DNA from: Gammaproteobacteria bacterium
Lineage (GTDB): Bacteria; Pseudomonadota; Gammaproteobacteria; GCA-001735895
Direction: 5' to 3'
NCBI GenBank assembly: GCA_024225395.1
Contig: JAAEMR010000090.1
Coordinates: 24,548 to 88,547, forward strand
Length of the DNA stretch: 64,000 nucleotides
The translations under genes were made by a program, and so were the position numbers. This document shows, piece by piece, positions 48,498-57,515 of the stretch; position 1 is the first letter of the stretch, and each line of letters starts with the position of its first letter. Under the pieces are notes generated by a model that was not told the origin of the DNA, did no database searches, and saw only the letters and a list, made by a program, of their open reading frames with translations.

Positions 48498-49889
48498 ATG
48501 CGACTTATATTTGTACATGGTTGGAGTGTTACCCATACAGATACTTACGGTGGGTTGCCAGATGCTTTAGCAAATAAGGCCAACGATTTTAATCTAAATC
48601 TCGATATACAGCACATCTATTTGGGAAAATATATCAGTTTCCATGATGAAGTTTCCGTGGATGATATTGCCAGGGCGATGGATCGAGCGTTGCGAGATTT
48701 ACCAAGTAATTCTAATAATCAGATCAAACCATTTTCGTGTATAACCCACTCAACGGGAGGTCCCGTTGTACGTGCCTGGGTGGACCGTTTTTATGGCTCT
48801 AGAAAACTTCTAGATCTTCCTTTAAAGCATTTAGTGATGTTGGCACCTGCCAACCATGGCTCATCTTTAGCTGCCTTAGGTAAGACTCGAGTTGGCCGAA
48901 TTAAGTCCTGGTTTCAGGGTGTTGAACCTGGGCAAAGGGTGTTGGATTGGTTGTGTCTGGGCAGTTACGGTCAATGGGAATTAAATCAACAGTATTTGAA
49001 ATATGATTATTCAGGGAAAGGTTTTTTTCCATTTGTTTTAACAGGGCAGGGTATTGATAAAAAGTTTTATGATTTTTTAAACAGTTATCTGGTTGAAGAT
49101 GGATCTGATGGCGTTGTGCGCGTTGCTGGCGCCAATATGAATTATCAATACATCTCTCTTGTCCAGAACACCAATAATGTCATTAAGAACAGACCCTTAA
49201 CTTATGAGCTCATAGTTAAAGGGAATGTAAAAAAGCCCAAACGTGTCCCTCTTGGTGTTTATGATAGTTATAGTCATTCGGGTAAGAAAATGGGGATCAT
49301 GAGAAGTATAAAATCAGATGATACTGGTTCACAGGTTGTGACAGATATCCTGAAATGCTTCCAAGTAAAAACTGCTGGTGATTACTCAAATATGGATGAA
49401 GAATTGGGTGATTTATCGTCTGCTGAGCAAGCAAATGAATCAAAATTTTGCATGGTAGTATTCAATATTCGCGATGATCAGGGCAATAGAGTTCATCAGG
49501 ATGATTTTGACCTATTTATTTTAGCTGGAAACCAATACAGTCCAGATTTATTACCAAAAGGTTTCTTTAAGGACAGGCAGATGAATGAAAAAACGGGCCG
49601 TCTCATTTATTACCTCAATGCAGATAAAATGAGTGAAATCAAAGATGGTAAATTTGGATTACGGATTGTAGCCAGGCCGTCGAAAGGTTTTTCATATTAC
49701 TGCGCGGGTGAATTTCAATCTGATGGAATTACGGCTAGAAATATTTTCAAAGCTAATGAAACCACCTATATCGATATTATCTTGCAACGCTTTGTGGATA
49801 AAAATGTTTTCAGATTTGATTCAGCCACAGATAAGTCTGATAGCTTTAAGAGGACAAAACCATCGGGTGAGGCCTTAAGTCAAGATTAA
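48498..49889 (+). CDS. Lipase-like alpha/beta hydrolase of a candidate conflict cassette
   Basis: 463 residues, no signal peptide. The N-terminal half is an alpha/beta hydrolase: first strand and oxyanion region RLIFVHGWSVTHTDTYGG, nucleophile elbow CITHSTGGPVVRAWV (Ser near residue 87), then LVMLAPANHGSSLA, typical of lipases and PGAP1-like esterases. A candidate catalytic Asp is in EDGSDGVVRVAGAN near 198-206, and a candidate His in YSHSGKKMGIM. Residues 310-463 form an extra beta-rich domain of unknown type. A perfect AAAGGAGGAGG ribosome-binding site precedes the ATG. The SIR2 gene starts 2 bp after its stop, so the two proteins are made together. Confidence 0.75.
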   Translation: MRLIFVHGWSVTHTDTYGGLPDALANKANDFNLNLDIQHIYLGKYISFHDEVSVDDIARAMDRALRDLPSNSNNQIKPFSCITHSTGGPVVRAWVDRFYGSRKLLDLPLKHLVMLAPANHGSSLAALGKTRVGRIKSWFQGVEPGQRVLDWLCLGSYGQWELNQQYLKYDYSGKGFFPFVLTGQGIDKKFYDFLNSYLVEDGSDGVVRVAGANMNYQYISLVQNTNNVIKNRPLTYELIVKGNVKKPKRVPLGVYDSYSHSGKKMGIMRSIKSDDTGSQVVTDILKCFQVKTAGDYSNMDEELGDLSSAEQANESKFCMVVFNIRDDQGNRVHQDDFDLFILAGNQYSPDLLPKGFFKDRQMNEKTGRLIYYLNADKMSEIKDGKFGLRIVARPSKGFSYYCAGEFQSDGITARNIFKANETTYIDIILQRFVDKNVFRFDSATDKSDSFKRTKPSGEALSQD

Positions 49890-49891
49890 TT

Positions 49892-50950
49892 ATGGATAGC
49901 AATACTGTCGTAATATTCGGTGCCGGTGCCACAAAAGCATGCGGAGGCCCATTAACGAATGAAATATTGTTTCGAGGTTTTACTAACGAGTATCAGATTG
50001 ATCGTGAAGATTTTCTTGGGATCTTGAATAGTTTTTTAACAGATAATTTTTTTTCATCAGTACCTGAAACTTACCCCTCGCTTCCCCTGTTAATCAGTTT
50101 CCTGGATACTGCAATTGATCGGAATCATGCGCTAAATGCTGAATGGGGAAGGGATAAGCTGATTAAAGCTAGAGAAGCATTGGATTATGTTATCTTTGCG
50201 GTACTGGAGCACGATTTGAAACGGCTTCAAAATAACTACTACCTCAAATTTTATCAAAATCTATATGGTCACAGTGGACGTTTACCAGTAACTATCTCGC
50301 TAAACTATGACATCATTGCTGATAATGCAATTTCCCGATGGAATGATGAAAATGGAAATTATGATAAGCCATTTCCTGATTATATGTGTGATATCGCAAC
50401 GGACTTCTATAAGCAGAAAAAAGGCGAAGGTAGATTATTGAAGCTCCATGGTTCATTGAATTGGTTATATTGTCCAAGTTGCAACAGAATGGATGTCGGT
50501 ATCTCAAAATCCGGTAGACATTTTGCAAAAGTATTGGATGAACTCTATCAGGAAGTAAGCCTTGAACAAATGTTAACCTGTCATGGTAGGCCATGTAGGG
50601 GCTGTGGCGCAGAAGTACAGCCAGTGATGATATCTCCTACATACTTTAAAGATTATCGAAATCCCCACATTAGTCGAATCTGGTATGAAGCTGATCAGGT
50701 TTTAAGAAAAGCAGAACGCGTCATTTTTATCGGTTATAGCCTTCCAGATGATGACTTGGATGTTCTATATCTTCTTAAGCGTGGATTATCACATTTATCA
50801 GATAACCAAATCCATGTAGTTGAATATGATGAAAACCAAAGGCCACTTGATGAACACCCTGTTGGGCTAAGATTTGCAACGTTGTTTGGTACTAATATCA
50901 ACTGGTACATCAATGGTTTTGAAGGATTTATAAATGAATTCAATTATTAA
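49892..50950 (+). CDS. SIR2-like domain protein (putative NAD+-processing effector)
   Basis: 352 residues. The SIR2 fold is shown by VVIFGAGATKACGGPLTNEI at the N-terminus (NAD-binding loop GAGAT rather than GAGIS), LNYDIIADN near residue 142 (like the TxNxD motif), LLKLHGSLNWLYC near 182 with the catalytic His, and RVIFIGYSLPDDDLDVLYLL near 283. A four-cysteine zinc site is likely: CPSC near 193 and CHGRPCRGC near 230. SIR2 domains in anti-phage systems degrade NAD+; whether this one does is inference. It is coupled to the hydrolase and followed 32 bp later by a truncated third gene. Confidence 0.8.
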   Translation: MDSNTVVIFGAGATKACGGPLTNEILFRGFTNEYQIDREDFLGILNSFLTDNFFSSVPETYPSLPLLISFLDTAIDRNHALNAEWGRDKLIKAREALDYVIFAVLEHDLKRLQNNYYLKFYQNLYGHSGRLPVTISLNYDIIADNAISRWNDENGNYDKPFPDYMCDIATDFYKQKKGEGRLLKLHGSLNWLYCPSCNRMDVGISKSGRHFAKVLDELYQEVSLEQMLTCHGRPCRGCGAEVQPVMISPTYFKDYRNPHISRIWYEADQVLRKAERVIFIGYSLPDDDLDVLYLLKRGLSHLSDNQIHVVEYDENQRPLDEHPVGLRFATLFGTNINWYINGFEGFINEFNY

Positions 50951-50982
50951 ATTTTCTAGTTTAGCTAGATAGGTGAGGCGTG

Positions 50983-51204
50983 ATGAAAATTCCAGTATTT
51001 GTATCCAGCCCAACTAGCTTGAATTCTAGTCAGGAGAAGGCAAGAATAAAAATATTTAATATTCTTGGTAGCATGAATCTTGAACCAAGGGCACTTGGGC
51101 AATCAGATTATCCAACACAATTGCCACTTAGAGAGGTATATACAATTGCCAGACTGTTAAACAGCATTCAAAACTTTACAGGTCTTGGGGTGAAGTTACA
51201 TTGA
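50983..51204 (+). pseudogene. Truncated third gene of the cassette (VFVSSPT-type)
   Basis: An AGGTGAGG site precedes the ATG. The first 58 residues look like a genuine conserved domain start: a beta-strand KIPVFVSSPTSLN, then LEPRALGQSDYPTQLPLREVYTIAR, a layout reminiscent of TIR/deoxyribosyltransferase-like folds. After about 51,157 the protein turns into RLLNSIQNFTGLGV and stops. The DNA there matches a repeat-associated segment near 54,223 (TGTTAAACAGC, then CATTGAAAA-ATCCA), so the gene was cut by the repeat. Family assignment is tentative. Confidence 0.55.
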
Positions 51205-51287
51205 AAAAATCCATTGAAGACAGCTAGATGTCATCAAAAGTGGAGACTTTGGGTTGCAGGTAGCTGGAAAGTTTTGTATGCCGGTTA

Positions 51288-52080
51288 ACATGCTGAGGTG
51301 AGTTAAAACCGGTGAAGGTGGAGATCTCCCCCCTTTATCTGGTTTGCCGGCTTTATTTAACCCCCGTTGTGAAATTGTCTCGAGTTTTCCGGCTGTCCAG
51401 TTCGGGGTTGCCCGCCGGACCGCAGCTACCCAGACTCATCCAGATTCACCGCCTCCGGCAAAATTTCGGGTTGCCATCACTCGAGCCATCCCAGCCCCGG
51501 CGGCGACAGAGGCGGACAACTCGTCGGGCACTCCGTTCAAACTGAAATTTCTCGGGTTGATCGGGTCGGGTTCGGGTTCGGTCGGAGTTCGGACGGAGAA
51601 GAATTGTTGATTTACTTGGCTCTCTACACATTGGATGTACCTGAATCGGTATTGTTTTCGGGCAATCAAGAAGAGGGCAGTTCGGGATAGGTTCGGGTTC
51701 TGGAGTCATGAAAAGTGACAAAGAAAAACGCCTTGAAAATCTTCACCTTAGTCGCGAAAATTTCTGGGTGCATCTTTCTTTTAATCAATTGGTCGGGCGT
51801 TCGACTGAATCGCCAGGAGCGATTCAGAACAGCTTTAGCTAGCCCCTAAGGGGGGAGGGCATGGATAGCCCGAGTAATCGCCCACGGCCCACCATTTTTC
51901 TGAAAGCCCATGTTTTGCATGGGCTTTTTTTATGGGGGAACCATTGACTAAAGATCAATTGGTCCCTGGCATAGTCCAATCCGAAATTTCAGTGCTGCCG
52001 GATCCTGACTCACGGTCTGAGTGGCGCAGCTGCGGAGTGCATACAGAGTCCTCCAGATTCAACACCTCTCGAAAAATTTC
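51288..52080 (+). repeat. Repeat copy R2 (GC-rich left arm, tRNA-Lys core, terminator, tail)
   Basis: The left arm begins near ATGCTGAGGTGAGTT and is strikingly GC-rich, with TCGGGTTCGGGTTCGG-type runs (51,566-51,592). It matches R3 over about 500 bp with many substitutions. The core tRNA fragment follows at 51,778-51,894, then terminator arms AAAGCCCATG/CATGGGCTTT with a T-run (51,903-51,931) and a tail with a degenerate anticodon-arm copy (ATTGACTAAAGATCAAT, 51,942). No protein gene is recognised in 51,205-52,167. Confidence 0.8.
51778..51894 (+). other. Structured tRNA-Lys 3' fragment, copy R2
   Basis: 117 nt. Identity to tRNA-Lys begins exactly at the anticodon loop (CTTTTAATCAATTGGTCGGG), runs to TTCGA in the T-loop, is interrupted by the hairpin insertion (first hairpin 51,805-51,827), and resumes with ATCGCCCACGGCCCACCA. 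The 5' half of the tRNA is absent, so it cannot be a normal tRNA. Confidence 0.8.
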
Positions 52081-52167
52081 GGTCCGGGCCTGCCAAATGC
52101 TTTGTTGATGGCTGTCATATGAGAAATTGAATGATTTTTCACATTAAATTTGGTCTTTCAAAACCGA

Positions 52168-53988
52168 TTAAAATGGAAATACTATCGGTATTAACAGCAA
52201 AGCAATTAACATCGCCATTAACTGCAAAGGTACACCCACTTTAACAAAGTCCATAAAGGAATATTTTCCGGGCGTTAATATCAGTGTATTGACCGGTGAA
52301 GCAATGGGTGTAGCAAATGCGGTTGAAGCCGCCAGTGCAACCATCATCATATAAGGCTCAGGATTTAACCCCATGCTTTGTGATGCGGTCAGCGCTATCG
52401 GGGCAACTAATACAGTTGTGGCAGTATTCGACATAAACTGGCTAAACACGGAGGTAAATATAAATAGTGCAGCACCCAAAGCCATAGGTCCACTGCCGCC
52501 AAAACTGTTTATTAACTGATCGACAATCAACGCTGCTGCACCGGTTTTCTCCATGGCTATGGCTAGCGGTAACATACAGGCAATGAGAATTAAACTGGGG
52601 CCATTTAGCGATTTATAGGCTTCCTCCATGGTCACACAACCGGCAATAATCATTGCTAATGCGGCTGCTAGCACTGCCGTTAATGAGGGTAGTATCCCCG
52701 TCGACATAGTGACCAGCATCATCAGCATAATAAGTATAGCGTGTGGAGCCTTGCTGCCATGTGATGGCGCTTCTACCATTTCTGCTGGTGTTTCCAACAC
52801 CACAAAATCACGTTTTTCTAACAACTGTTCTATAAATTGCCAACCGCCAATTAACAGTAGACTGTCAGCAAATTTTAATGGTGTACCATCAAAATCGGTC
52901 ATCATAGGTATCTCATCACGGCGTAGGCCAATCACGCTGAGCCCGAATTTTTCTCTGAATTTTCCTTCTTTAATTGTTTTATTCATTAATGACGAAGTAC
53001 GACGTAACATGACTTCAGCCACGCCAAATTCATTGTGCATTTTAGTGATAGTCCCTTTAGGGATTTTACGCGATTTACATTTATGTTTTTCGCAGAGCTG
53101 AGTGATATTTTCAGCGGTTGCAAAAACCATTAAGACGTCACGCTTTTTAATTTTTGTTATTATAGTTACCGGGAGTAAGGCCGAAGTTAAACGTCCTCTT
53201 CTTTTAATGGAAAATACGGTCACTTCAAAGTGGGTACGTAAACCTGCTGTAGAAACTGTTTGACCAATTAAAGAGGATCCTTCTGTTACAGATAGCAAAT
53301 GTAAATGATCTTTAATACCGTAACGCTCTGAAAATTCATGGAAATGGGGGTGTGGGTGATCAGGGTTTCTGATGCCCCTGTTAGGCAGTAAGCGACGACC
53401 GATCAGTATCAGGTAAACTATAGCCACCATCAGTACGACCAGGCCAACCGGTGTAAAGTCAAAAAAGTTGAATGGCTCAAACCCGGCTGTTTCCATTTGC
53501 GAACTGACGACGATATTTGGTGGTGTTCCTATGAGTGTCAGCATTCCTCCCACCAGCGATGCAAAAGCCAGTGGCATGAGTAACTTTGATGGTGACATAC
53601 CCGATTTACGCGACATACTCAGTACCACGGGAATTAATAGAGCAACGGCTCCTGTCGAACTCATAAAAGCTGATAAAATCGCTATCAATGGTATCAGAAA
53701 TAACAGCAACCGAACTTCGTTTTCGCCACCAACCCTTAACAACCATTGACCAGCAGCTGCCGCAATACCTGTGCGAAAAAGACCTTCGCCAACGATAAAA
53801 AGCCCGGCAATCATTACCACCACCGGCGCACCAAATCCGGAAAAAACTTCTGCCGGTGTTATTAGTCCGGACAATGCCAGTGTCAAAGCCACCATCAGCG
53901 CCACTATATCCATGCGGATACGATCCCAGATAAATAAACTAACTGTTACCGCAAGTAATACAAAAATCGACAGTATTTCACCCGTCAT
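52168..53988 (-). CDS. SLC13-family permease with two RCK-C domains
   Basis: 606 residues. Two clusters of membrane helices (residues 1-205 and 400-606) flank two cytoplasmic TrkA-C/RCK-C domains (residues 215-385: SLIGQTVSTAGLR and SLMNKTIKEGKFREKFGL). The helices contain the anion-symporter signatures SSTGAVALLIPVV and TLIGTPPNIVVSSQM in the first half and SNTATTVLVAPIAL in the second. This SLC13-with-RCK architecture is known from transporters of sulfate, dicarboxylates and related anions; the substrate is not predictable. It stands alone between R2 and a remnant-rich stretch. Confidence 0.88.
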   Translation of the reverse strand: MTGEILSIFVLLAVTVSLFIWDRIRMDIVALMVALTLALSGLITPAEVFSGFGAPVVVMIAGLFIVGEGLFRTGIAAAAGQWLLRVGGENEVRLLLFLIPLIAILSAFMSSTGAVALLIPVVLSMSRKSGMSPSKLLMPLAFASLVGGMLTLIGTPPNIVVSSQMETAGFEPFNFFDFTPVGLVVLMVAIVYLILIGRRLLPNRGIRNPDHPHPHFHEFSERYGIKDHLHLLSVTEGSSLIGQTVSTAGLRTHFEVTVFSIKRRGRLTSALLPVTIITKIKKRDVLMVFATAENITQLCEKHKCKSRKIPKGTITKMHNEFGVAEVMLRRTSSLMNKTIKEGKFREKFGLSVIGLRRDEIPMMTDFDGTPLKFADSLLLIGGWQFIEQLLEKRDFVVLETPAEMVEAPSHGSKAPHAILIMLMMLVTMSTGILPSLTAVLAAALAMIIAGCVTMEEAYKSLNGPSLILIACMLPLAIAMEKTGAAALIVDQLINSFGGSGPMALGAALFIFTSVFSQFMSNTATTVLVAPIALTASQSMGLNPEPYMMMVALAASTAFATPIASPVNTLILTPGKYSFMDFVKVGVPLQLMAMLIALLLIPIVFPF

Positions 53989-54164
53989 TTATTTCCAACC
54001 CATTAAGTGACTATTTGAGAGAACCTTGAATTATTCGGAGTTTATGTAGATCTATTCTGAGGATCATTCCTTAAAAATCATTAAGAGTTAGTATAAACAA
54101 AAAATTTAACTTTATAGCCCCAAACTACAATTATTGTGCACTAAACCGCAGTTGATAGATAATT

Positions 54165-54290
54165 GTTCGGGTTCGGCCGGAGTTCGGGTGGAGCAACATT
54201 GTTATTCAATTTGCTCTCTGCGGTGTTAAACAGCCTGCAAGTTTTTCCAGATATACATGAGAAACTGCATTGAAAAGATCCACCTTTTTA
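54165..54290 (+). repeat. Partial repeat copy (GC-rich arm fragment)
   Basis: TGTTCGGGTTCGGCCGGAGT and the following CTCTCTGCGG resemble the arm of R2 and R3. Then TGTTAAACAGC and GCATTGAAAAGATCCA match the junction that truncates the third cassette gene near 51,157-51,215. The tRNA core is missing. The remaining parts of 53,989-54,449 show no recognisable gene. Confidence 0.55.
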
Positions 54291-54449
54291 TGTGATTTTA
54301 AATATTTACAAATGATCTTTAGGCCATGAAAAGCTCTAAGAGCGTTTCATTATCAGAAGTATGGCCGCTATGAAAAATTAATCGATCCAGTATTATTTTT
54401 AATATTGGAAACAGCTGTAAGTGGGAAAATGAAGATGCAGGTTAACAAT

Positions 54450-54655
54450 TTATGCAGCTAGTTTCATTTCAGTATTTTGCTGCTTTTCATTAGCTGGATT
54501 GAGTCGTACCACTGACTCATGATCCCAGTTTCTTGTTGCTCCAGACCATCGTTCCGGATTTTGTTTTTTAGCTTCTTCATAAACGTGTTTGCGCCGAATT
54601 AAAATTGCTATATCTTCACCCTGATGGCGCTGTATGGGTGTGACATATTTATCCC
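54450..54655 (-). pseudogene. IS3-family transposase C-terminal remnant
   Basis: Minus-strand translation gives [17 protein letters not shown], then RRKHVYEEAKKQNPERWSGA and TRNW, the typical C-terminal region of IS3-family OrfB transposases, ending at a stop at 54450-54452. The catalytic DDE core is absent. It abuts the trpB fragment on the other strand, marking an insertion/deletion scar. Confidence 0.7.
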
Positions 54656-55011
54656 GCTATGACGATGGGAGTGGTTTTAAATGTTACAACCTGCAGGACA
54701 GTGACGGAAACCCACTACCCGTTTATTCAATTGCCTCGGGTCTCGATTATCCCGCTGTCGGTCCGCAACACTGCTACCTGAAGGACCTGAAACGCGTGGA
54801 ATATGAAACAGCAAACGACCAGGAATGCCTGGATGCATTCCTGACTATGTCCCGCCTGGAAGGTATTATTCCAGCCCTGGAATCTGCTTATGCTATCGCC
54901 TATGCCATGCGCATAGCACCCACCATGACGAAGGATCAAACGATATTGATTAACCTGTCTGGTCGTGGAGACAAAGATGCCGACTTTGTTGCAGAAAAAC
55001 TGGGGCTATAA
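54634..55011 (+). pseudogene. trpB: Tryptophan synthase beta chain, C-terminal fragment
   Basis: The last 110 residues match Trp[54 protein letters not shown] and the phosphate-binding tail [16 protein letters not shown]. Full TrpB is about 400 residues and the PLP lysine region is missing, so this is a 3' fragment fused to foreign sequence at about 54,650. It probably does not encode an enzyme. The nearest whole trp genes are outside the window. Confidence 0.8.
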
Positions 55012-55153
55012 ATAGCGATCTCAGACTGTCTTATCAACGGTTGCCAAAATTTTTGAAATTTACTTGGGCGAAGACCCTTACCCTATAAAACTATGGAAAT
55101 TTTAGCCACAGTTAGGTATCAAAATTTCGGGTAAAAAACCGCCACCTTAGAAA

Positions 55154-55684
55154 TTATTGTTGTGTAAAATGTTGTCGCACCTGTTCACTAAACTGAGCTT
55201 CTTCCCAGTTGGCTATACCTTTCACATGACTTATTCGATTCCCATCTTCCGAAACCAGTAATGTAAAAGGGAGTACAGGAACATCGATCTTGCTTCTGTC
55301 ATCTTTATTAACCAGCAACGGAGGCATATCGAGTTTAAATTTTTTAATGAAGAATTTGGACTGTGCCATACGCTGGTCCAGCGAGAGCGGAATAACGAGT
55401 ATATCACTATTCGCATTTTGCCATTCCAGCATTTTCGGCATTTCTTCCCGACAGGGTATACACCATGCAGCCCAGAAATGCAGTAACCGTGGTTTACCAT
55501 GCGTTTCTGTTAAAGAGTGATTTTCACCTTTACCATCCTGCCATCGAAAATCAGGCATTAGCAGCTTACTATCAGGCTTTATGCTGGCGGCTCTGGAAAA
55601 TGGACTGTAACCACATATTAATACCAATCCAATAAAAATAACGACCAGACCATCTGACATCCGGTTCAATCTGGTCTGAATCAT
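55154..55684 (-). CDS. TlpA-like periplasmic thiol-disulfide oxidoreductase
   Basis: 176 residues with an N-terminal membrane or signal segment (VVIFIGLVLICGYSPFSRAAS) and a thioredoxin fold. The active site is FWAAWCIPCREEMPKM (CIPC near residue 97), and the cis-Pro segment is DVPVLPFTLLVS. TlpA/ResA proteins reduce disulfides, for example of apocytochrome c. It is the last gene of a minus-strand operon; its start overlaps the small cytochrome gene by 4 nt. Confidence 0.85.
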   Translation of the reverse strand: MIQTRLNRMSDGLVVIFIGLVLICGYSPFSRAASIKPDSKLLMPDFRWQDGKGENHSLTETHGKPRLLHFWAAWCIPCREEMPKMLEWQNANSDILVIPLSLDQRMAQSKFFIKKFKLDMPPLLVNKDDRSKIDVPVLPFTLLVSEDGNRISHVKGIANWEEAQFSEQVRQHFTQQ

Positions 55685-55959
55685 CGACTTGCCTGTAAGT
55701 AAGAAAATAATTGATTGAGCTGCTGTTCAGTTAACTTCGGCATACCCACACTTTGCATACGAACCTGCATGGTATTCAATACAATACGCCACTGTTTAGG
55801 TTTCAACCGTTTTGCCTTGGGCGCCTGATGGCAGATATTTGAACAATTGGAGTTGTATATAAAACTTCCCGCTTGAATATCTTTATCACTTGCAGAATTA
55901 CCAGCATAGGCAAAACCACTGAAAACAAATGTCAGTATGATCAAATTAAATTTCATCAT
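55681..55959 (-). CDS. Small c-type cytochrome-like protein with CX3CH motif
   Basis: 92 residues with a signal peptide (FNLIILTFVFSGFAYAG). The only haem-type motif is NCSNICHQAP, that is C-x3-C-H, not the standard C-x2-C-H. Methionines downstream (MQVRMQSVGMPKLTEQQL) could give the second axial ligand, and the C-terminal LNQLFSYLQ helix is typical of small cytochromes c. It overlaps both neighbours, a TlpA-like lipoprotein and a TlpA-like protein. Confidence 0.7.
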   Translation of the reverse strand: MMKFNLIILTFVFSGFAYAGNSASDKDIQAGSFIYNSNCSNICHQAPKAKRLKPKQWRIVLNTMQVRMQSVGMPKLTEQQLNQLFSYLQASR

Positions 55960-56531
55960 GGTAACTGTTGCCCAAGAATATCAGCCAATGCTGTGCCCGT
56001 ACGATAATCTTCATTCAATAAAATTGTTCCATCATTATCGATCACCACCACAGTACCCATGGCGGCATTTAGCTGGTTAAATAGCAATTGGTTCTCATCG
56101 GCCAGGGTAATAAAGTCAGAATTGACAAAACCATTTGCCTGTTCTGAAGCACGTGTAATCGAGACACTGCCGGACACATAATCCACCAGGCCATAAATCA
56201 CCGTTCCACGATTTTCAAATTGGGGGATTATGAAGTTATTAAGATGATCGCTATGCGATAGACAGATTGGACACCACATAGTGAAGTAAAGAACAATAAC
56301 ATCTGCAGGCGTTGCTCCACCAGCCAGGAACTCGGACAGTATAAAATCATTTCCGAGGCTATCTTTTATCGTAAAATCAGCAACCATCTGTCCCGGCATA
56401 TTACCAATTGAACCTGCGACTACATCTTCTCGCTGATCATTATCCGAGGGATTTAGATCATCGCTAATGTCTCCACAGGCTGTAAGCACTATTAGACCAG
56501 CAACCAATAAAAATCTGTTAACGTAAGACAT
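55956..56531 (-). CDS. TlpA-family redoxin lipoprotein
   Basis: From MSYVNRFLLVAGLIVLTACG the product has a lipobox (VLTAC) and then a thioredoxin/peroxiredoxin-like domain: GQMVADFTIKDSLGNDF, VIVLYFTMWCPICLSHSDHL with the CPIC redox pair, and GTVVVIDNDGTILLN. The start at 56531 is chosen over 56588 because it puts the lipoprotein signal at the N-terminus; it overlaps the upstream barrel gene by 14 nt. Probably an outer- or inner-membrane-anchored periplasmic redoxin. Confidence 0.82.
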   Translation of the reverse strand: MSYVNRFLLVAGLIVLTACGDISDDLNPSDNDQREDVVAGSIGNMPGQMVADFTIKDSLGNDFILSEFLAGGATPADVIVLYFTMWCPICLSHSDHLNNFIIPQFENRGTVIYGLVDYVSGSVSITRASEQANGFVNSDFITLADENQLLFNQLNAAMGTVVVIDNDGTILLNEDYRTGTALADILGQQLP

Positions 56532-57498
56532 GACTAACTCCCAGCGATAAGACATTGGTAGCAGAAAAATTTTCACCCCAACCATCACGTGTGGGTGAAT
56601 GACTCCAGCTTAGTTTGGTCACCCAGTCCCGGCTCGGCGTGGCCCAGGCCAGTGTTAACGCAATAGATTTTTTTCTAAAACCAGAAGTAGAATCGGTAAT
56701 ACCATCAATCTCCGCCTTATCTTCTTTTAGATAGGAATAAGCTAAGGTTGTCGTCAAGGAATTCATTTCATCGGTAAAATGTGTATACCCAAAAGTGACC
56801 GATGAGCTGAACCGGTCTCCCAGTTTCTTCTCATAGGGTTCTACAGCTGTGCCGTATTCATGGTTAATATCTCGCTCAAGATACTGACCATAATTGGCAC
56901 TGAAACTGGCATTCCAGGGATAAATGGTTTTATCAATCAGCACGGATGCATCGAAACGGTAAAATCCTCTCCCGGTAATATCAAAATTATCCTGAACATC
57001 ATCATAAGGTGAAACACCCGTAGGCACAGTCAGAGTCCCTCCCCAGTAAACAGCAGGTATCAAATCCTCCCAGGTATTGACTTCCCAGACACAGGCGATC
57101 TTGTCAAAAGCTTCATACCAGAATGACAAGCTTGCATCACCTGGACCATCGGTGTTTCGTTGCAACTGGGAATATTGATTCCGGTTCCAGACATAGGGCA
57201 ATGAGGCTGAAGCTTGCCAACGCGGAGCAAGACGATGAGCATAGCCAAGATTGATACGATACTGATTCAGGTCTGAACCCCGAGGGTCGGCAACCCAGTT
57301 GCCTTTGTTATCCCAAAACCCATCGTAATGCTCGTAACTTGCCCCAAAATCCAGCATAGCCCGTGAGAACTTGGGTAAAATTAGCGATGCCCCCGAACCA
57401 CCTCCGCAACACGAAGCGGCCCGGGCTGAAGAATTAAAAACAACCTGTATGATGTTCACCGAGAACACCATACTGATAATCCACAAAGCAGGTTTCAT
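56518..57498 (-). CDS. Outer-membrane barrel-like protein with N-terminal CCGGG motif
   Basis: 326 residues. A signal peptide (IISMVFSVNIIQVVFNSSARA) is followed by ASCCGGGSGASLILPKFSRA, a distinctive Cys-Cys-Gly motif, and then a beta-rich, aromatic sequence with alternation typical of barrels (YRINLGYAHRLAPRWQASAS; SLGVSHVLR at the end). I cannot name the family. Its place between a Met-rich lipoprotein and redoxins suggests a porin-like or transport role in a redox or metal pathway; this is inference. Confidence 0.65.
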   Translation of the reverse strand: MKPALWIISMVFSVNIIQVVFNSSARAASCCGGGSGASLILPKFSRAMLDFGASYEHYDGFWDNKGNWVADPRGSDLNQYRINLGYAHRLAPRWQASASLPYVWNRNQYSQLQRNTDGPGDASLSFWYEAFDKIACVWEVNTWEDLIPAVYWGGTLTVPTGVSPYDDVQDNFDITGRGFYRFDASVLIDKTIYPWNASFSANYGQYLERDINHEYGTAVEPYEKKLGDRFSSSVTFGYTHFTDEMNSLTTTLAYSYLKEDKAEIDGITDSTSGFRKKSIALTLAWATPSRDWVTKLSWSHSPTRDGWGENFSATNVLSLGVSHVLR

Positions 57499-57515
57499 AT
57501 TATCTCCAACATTCC

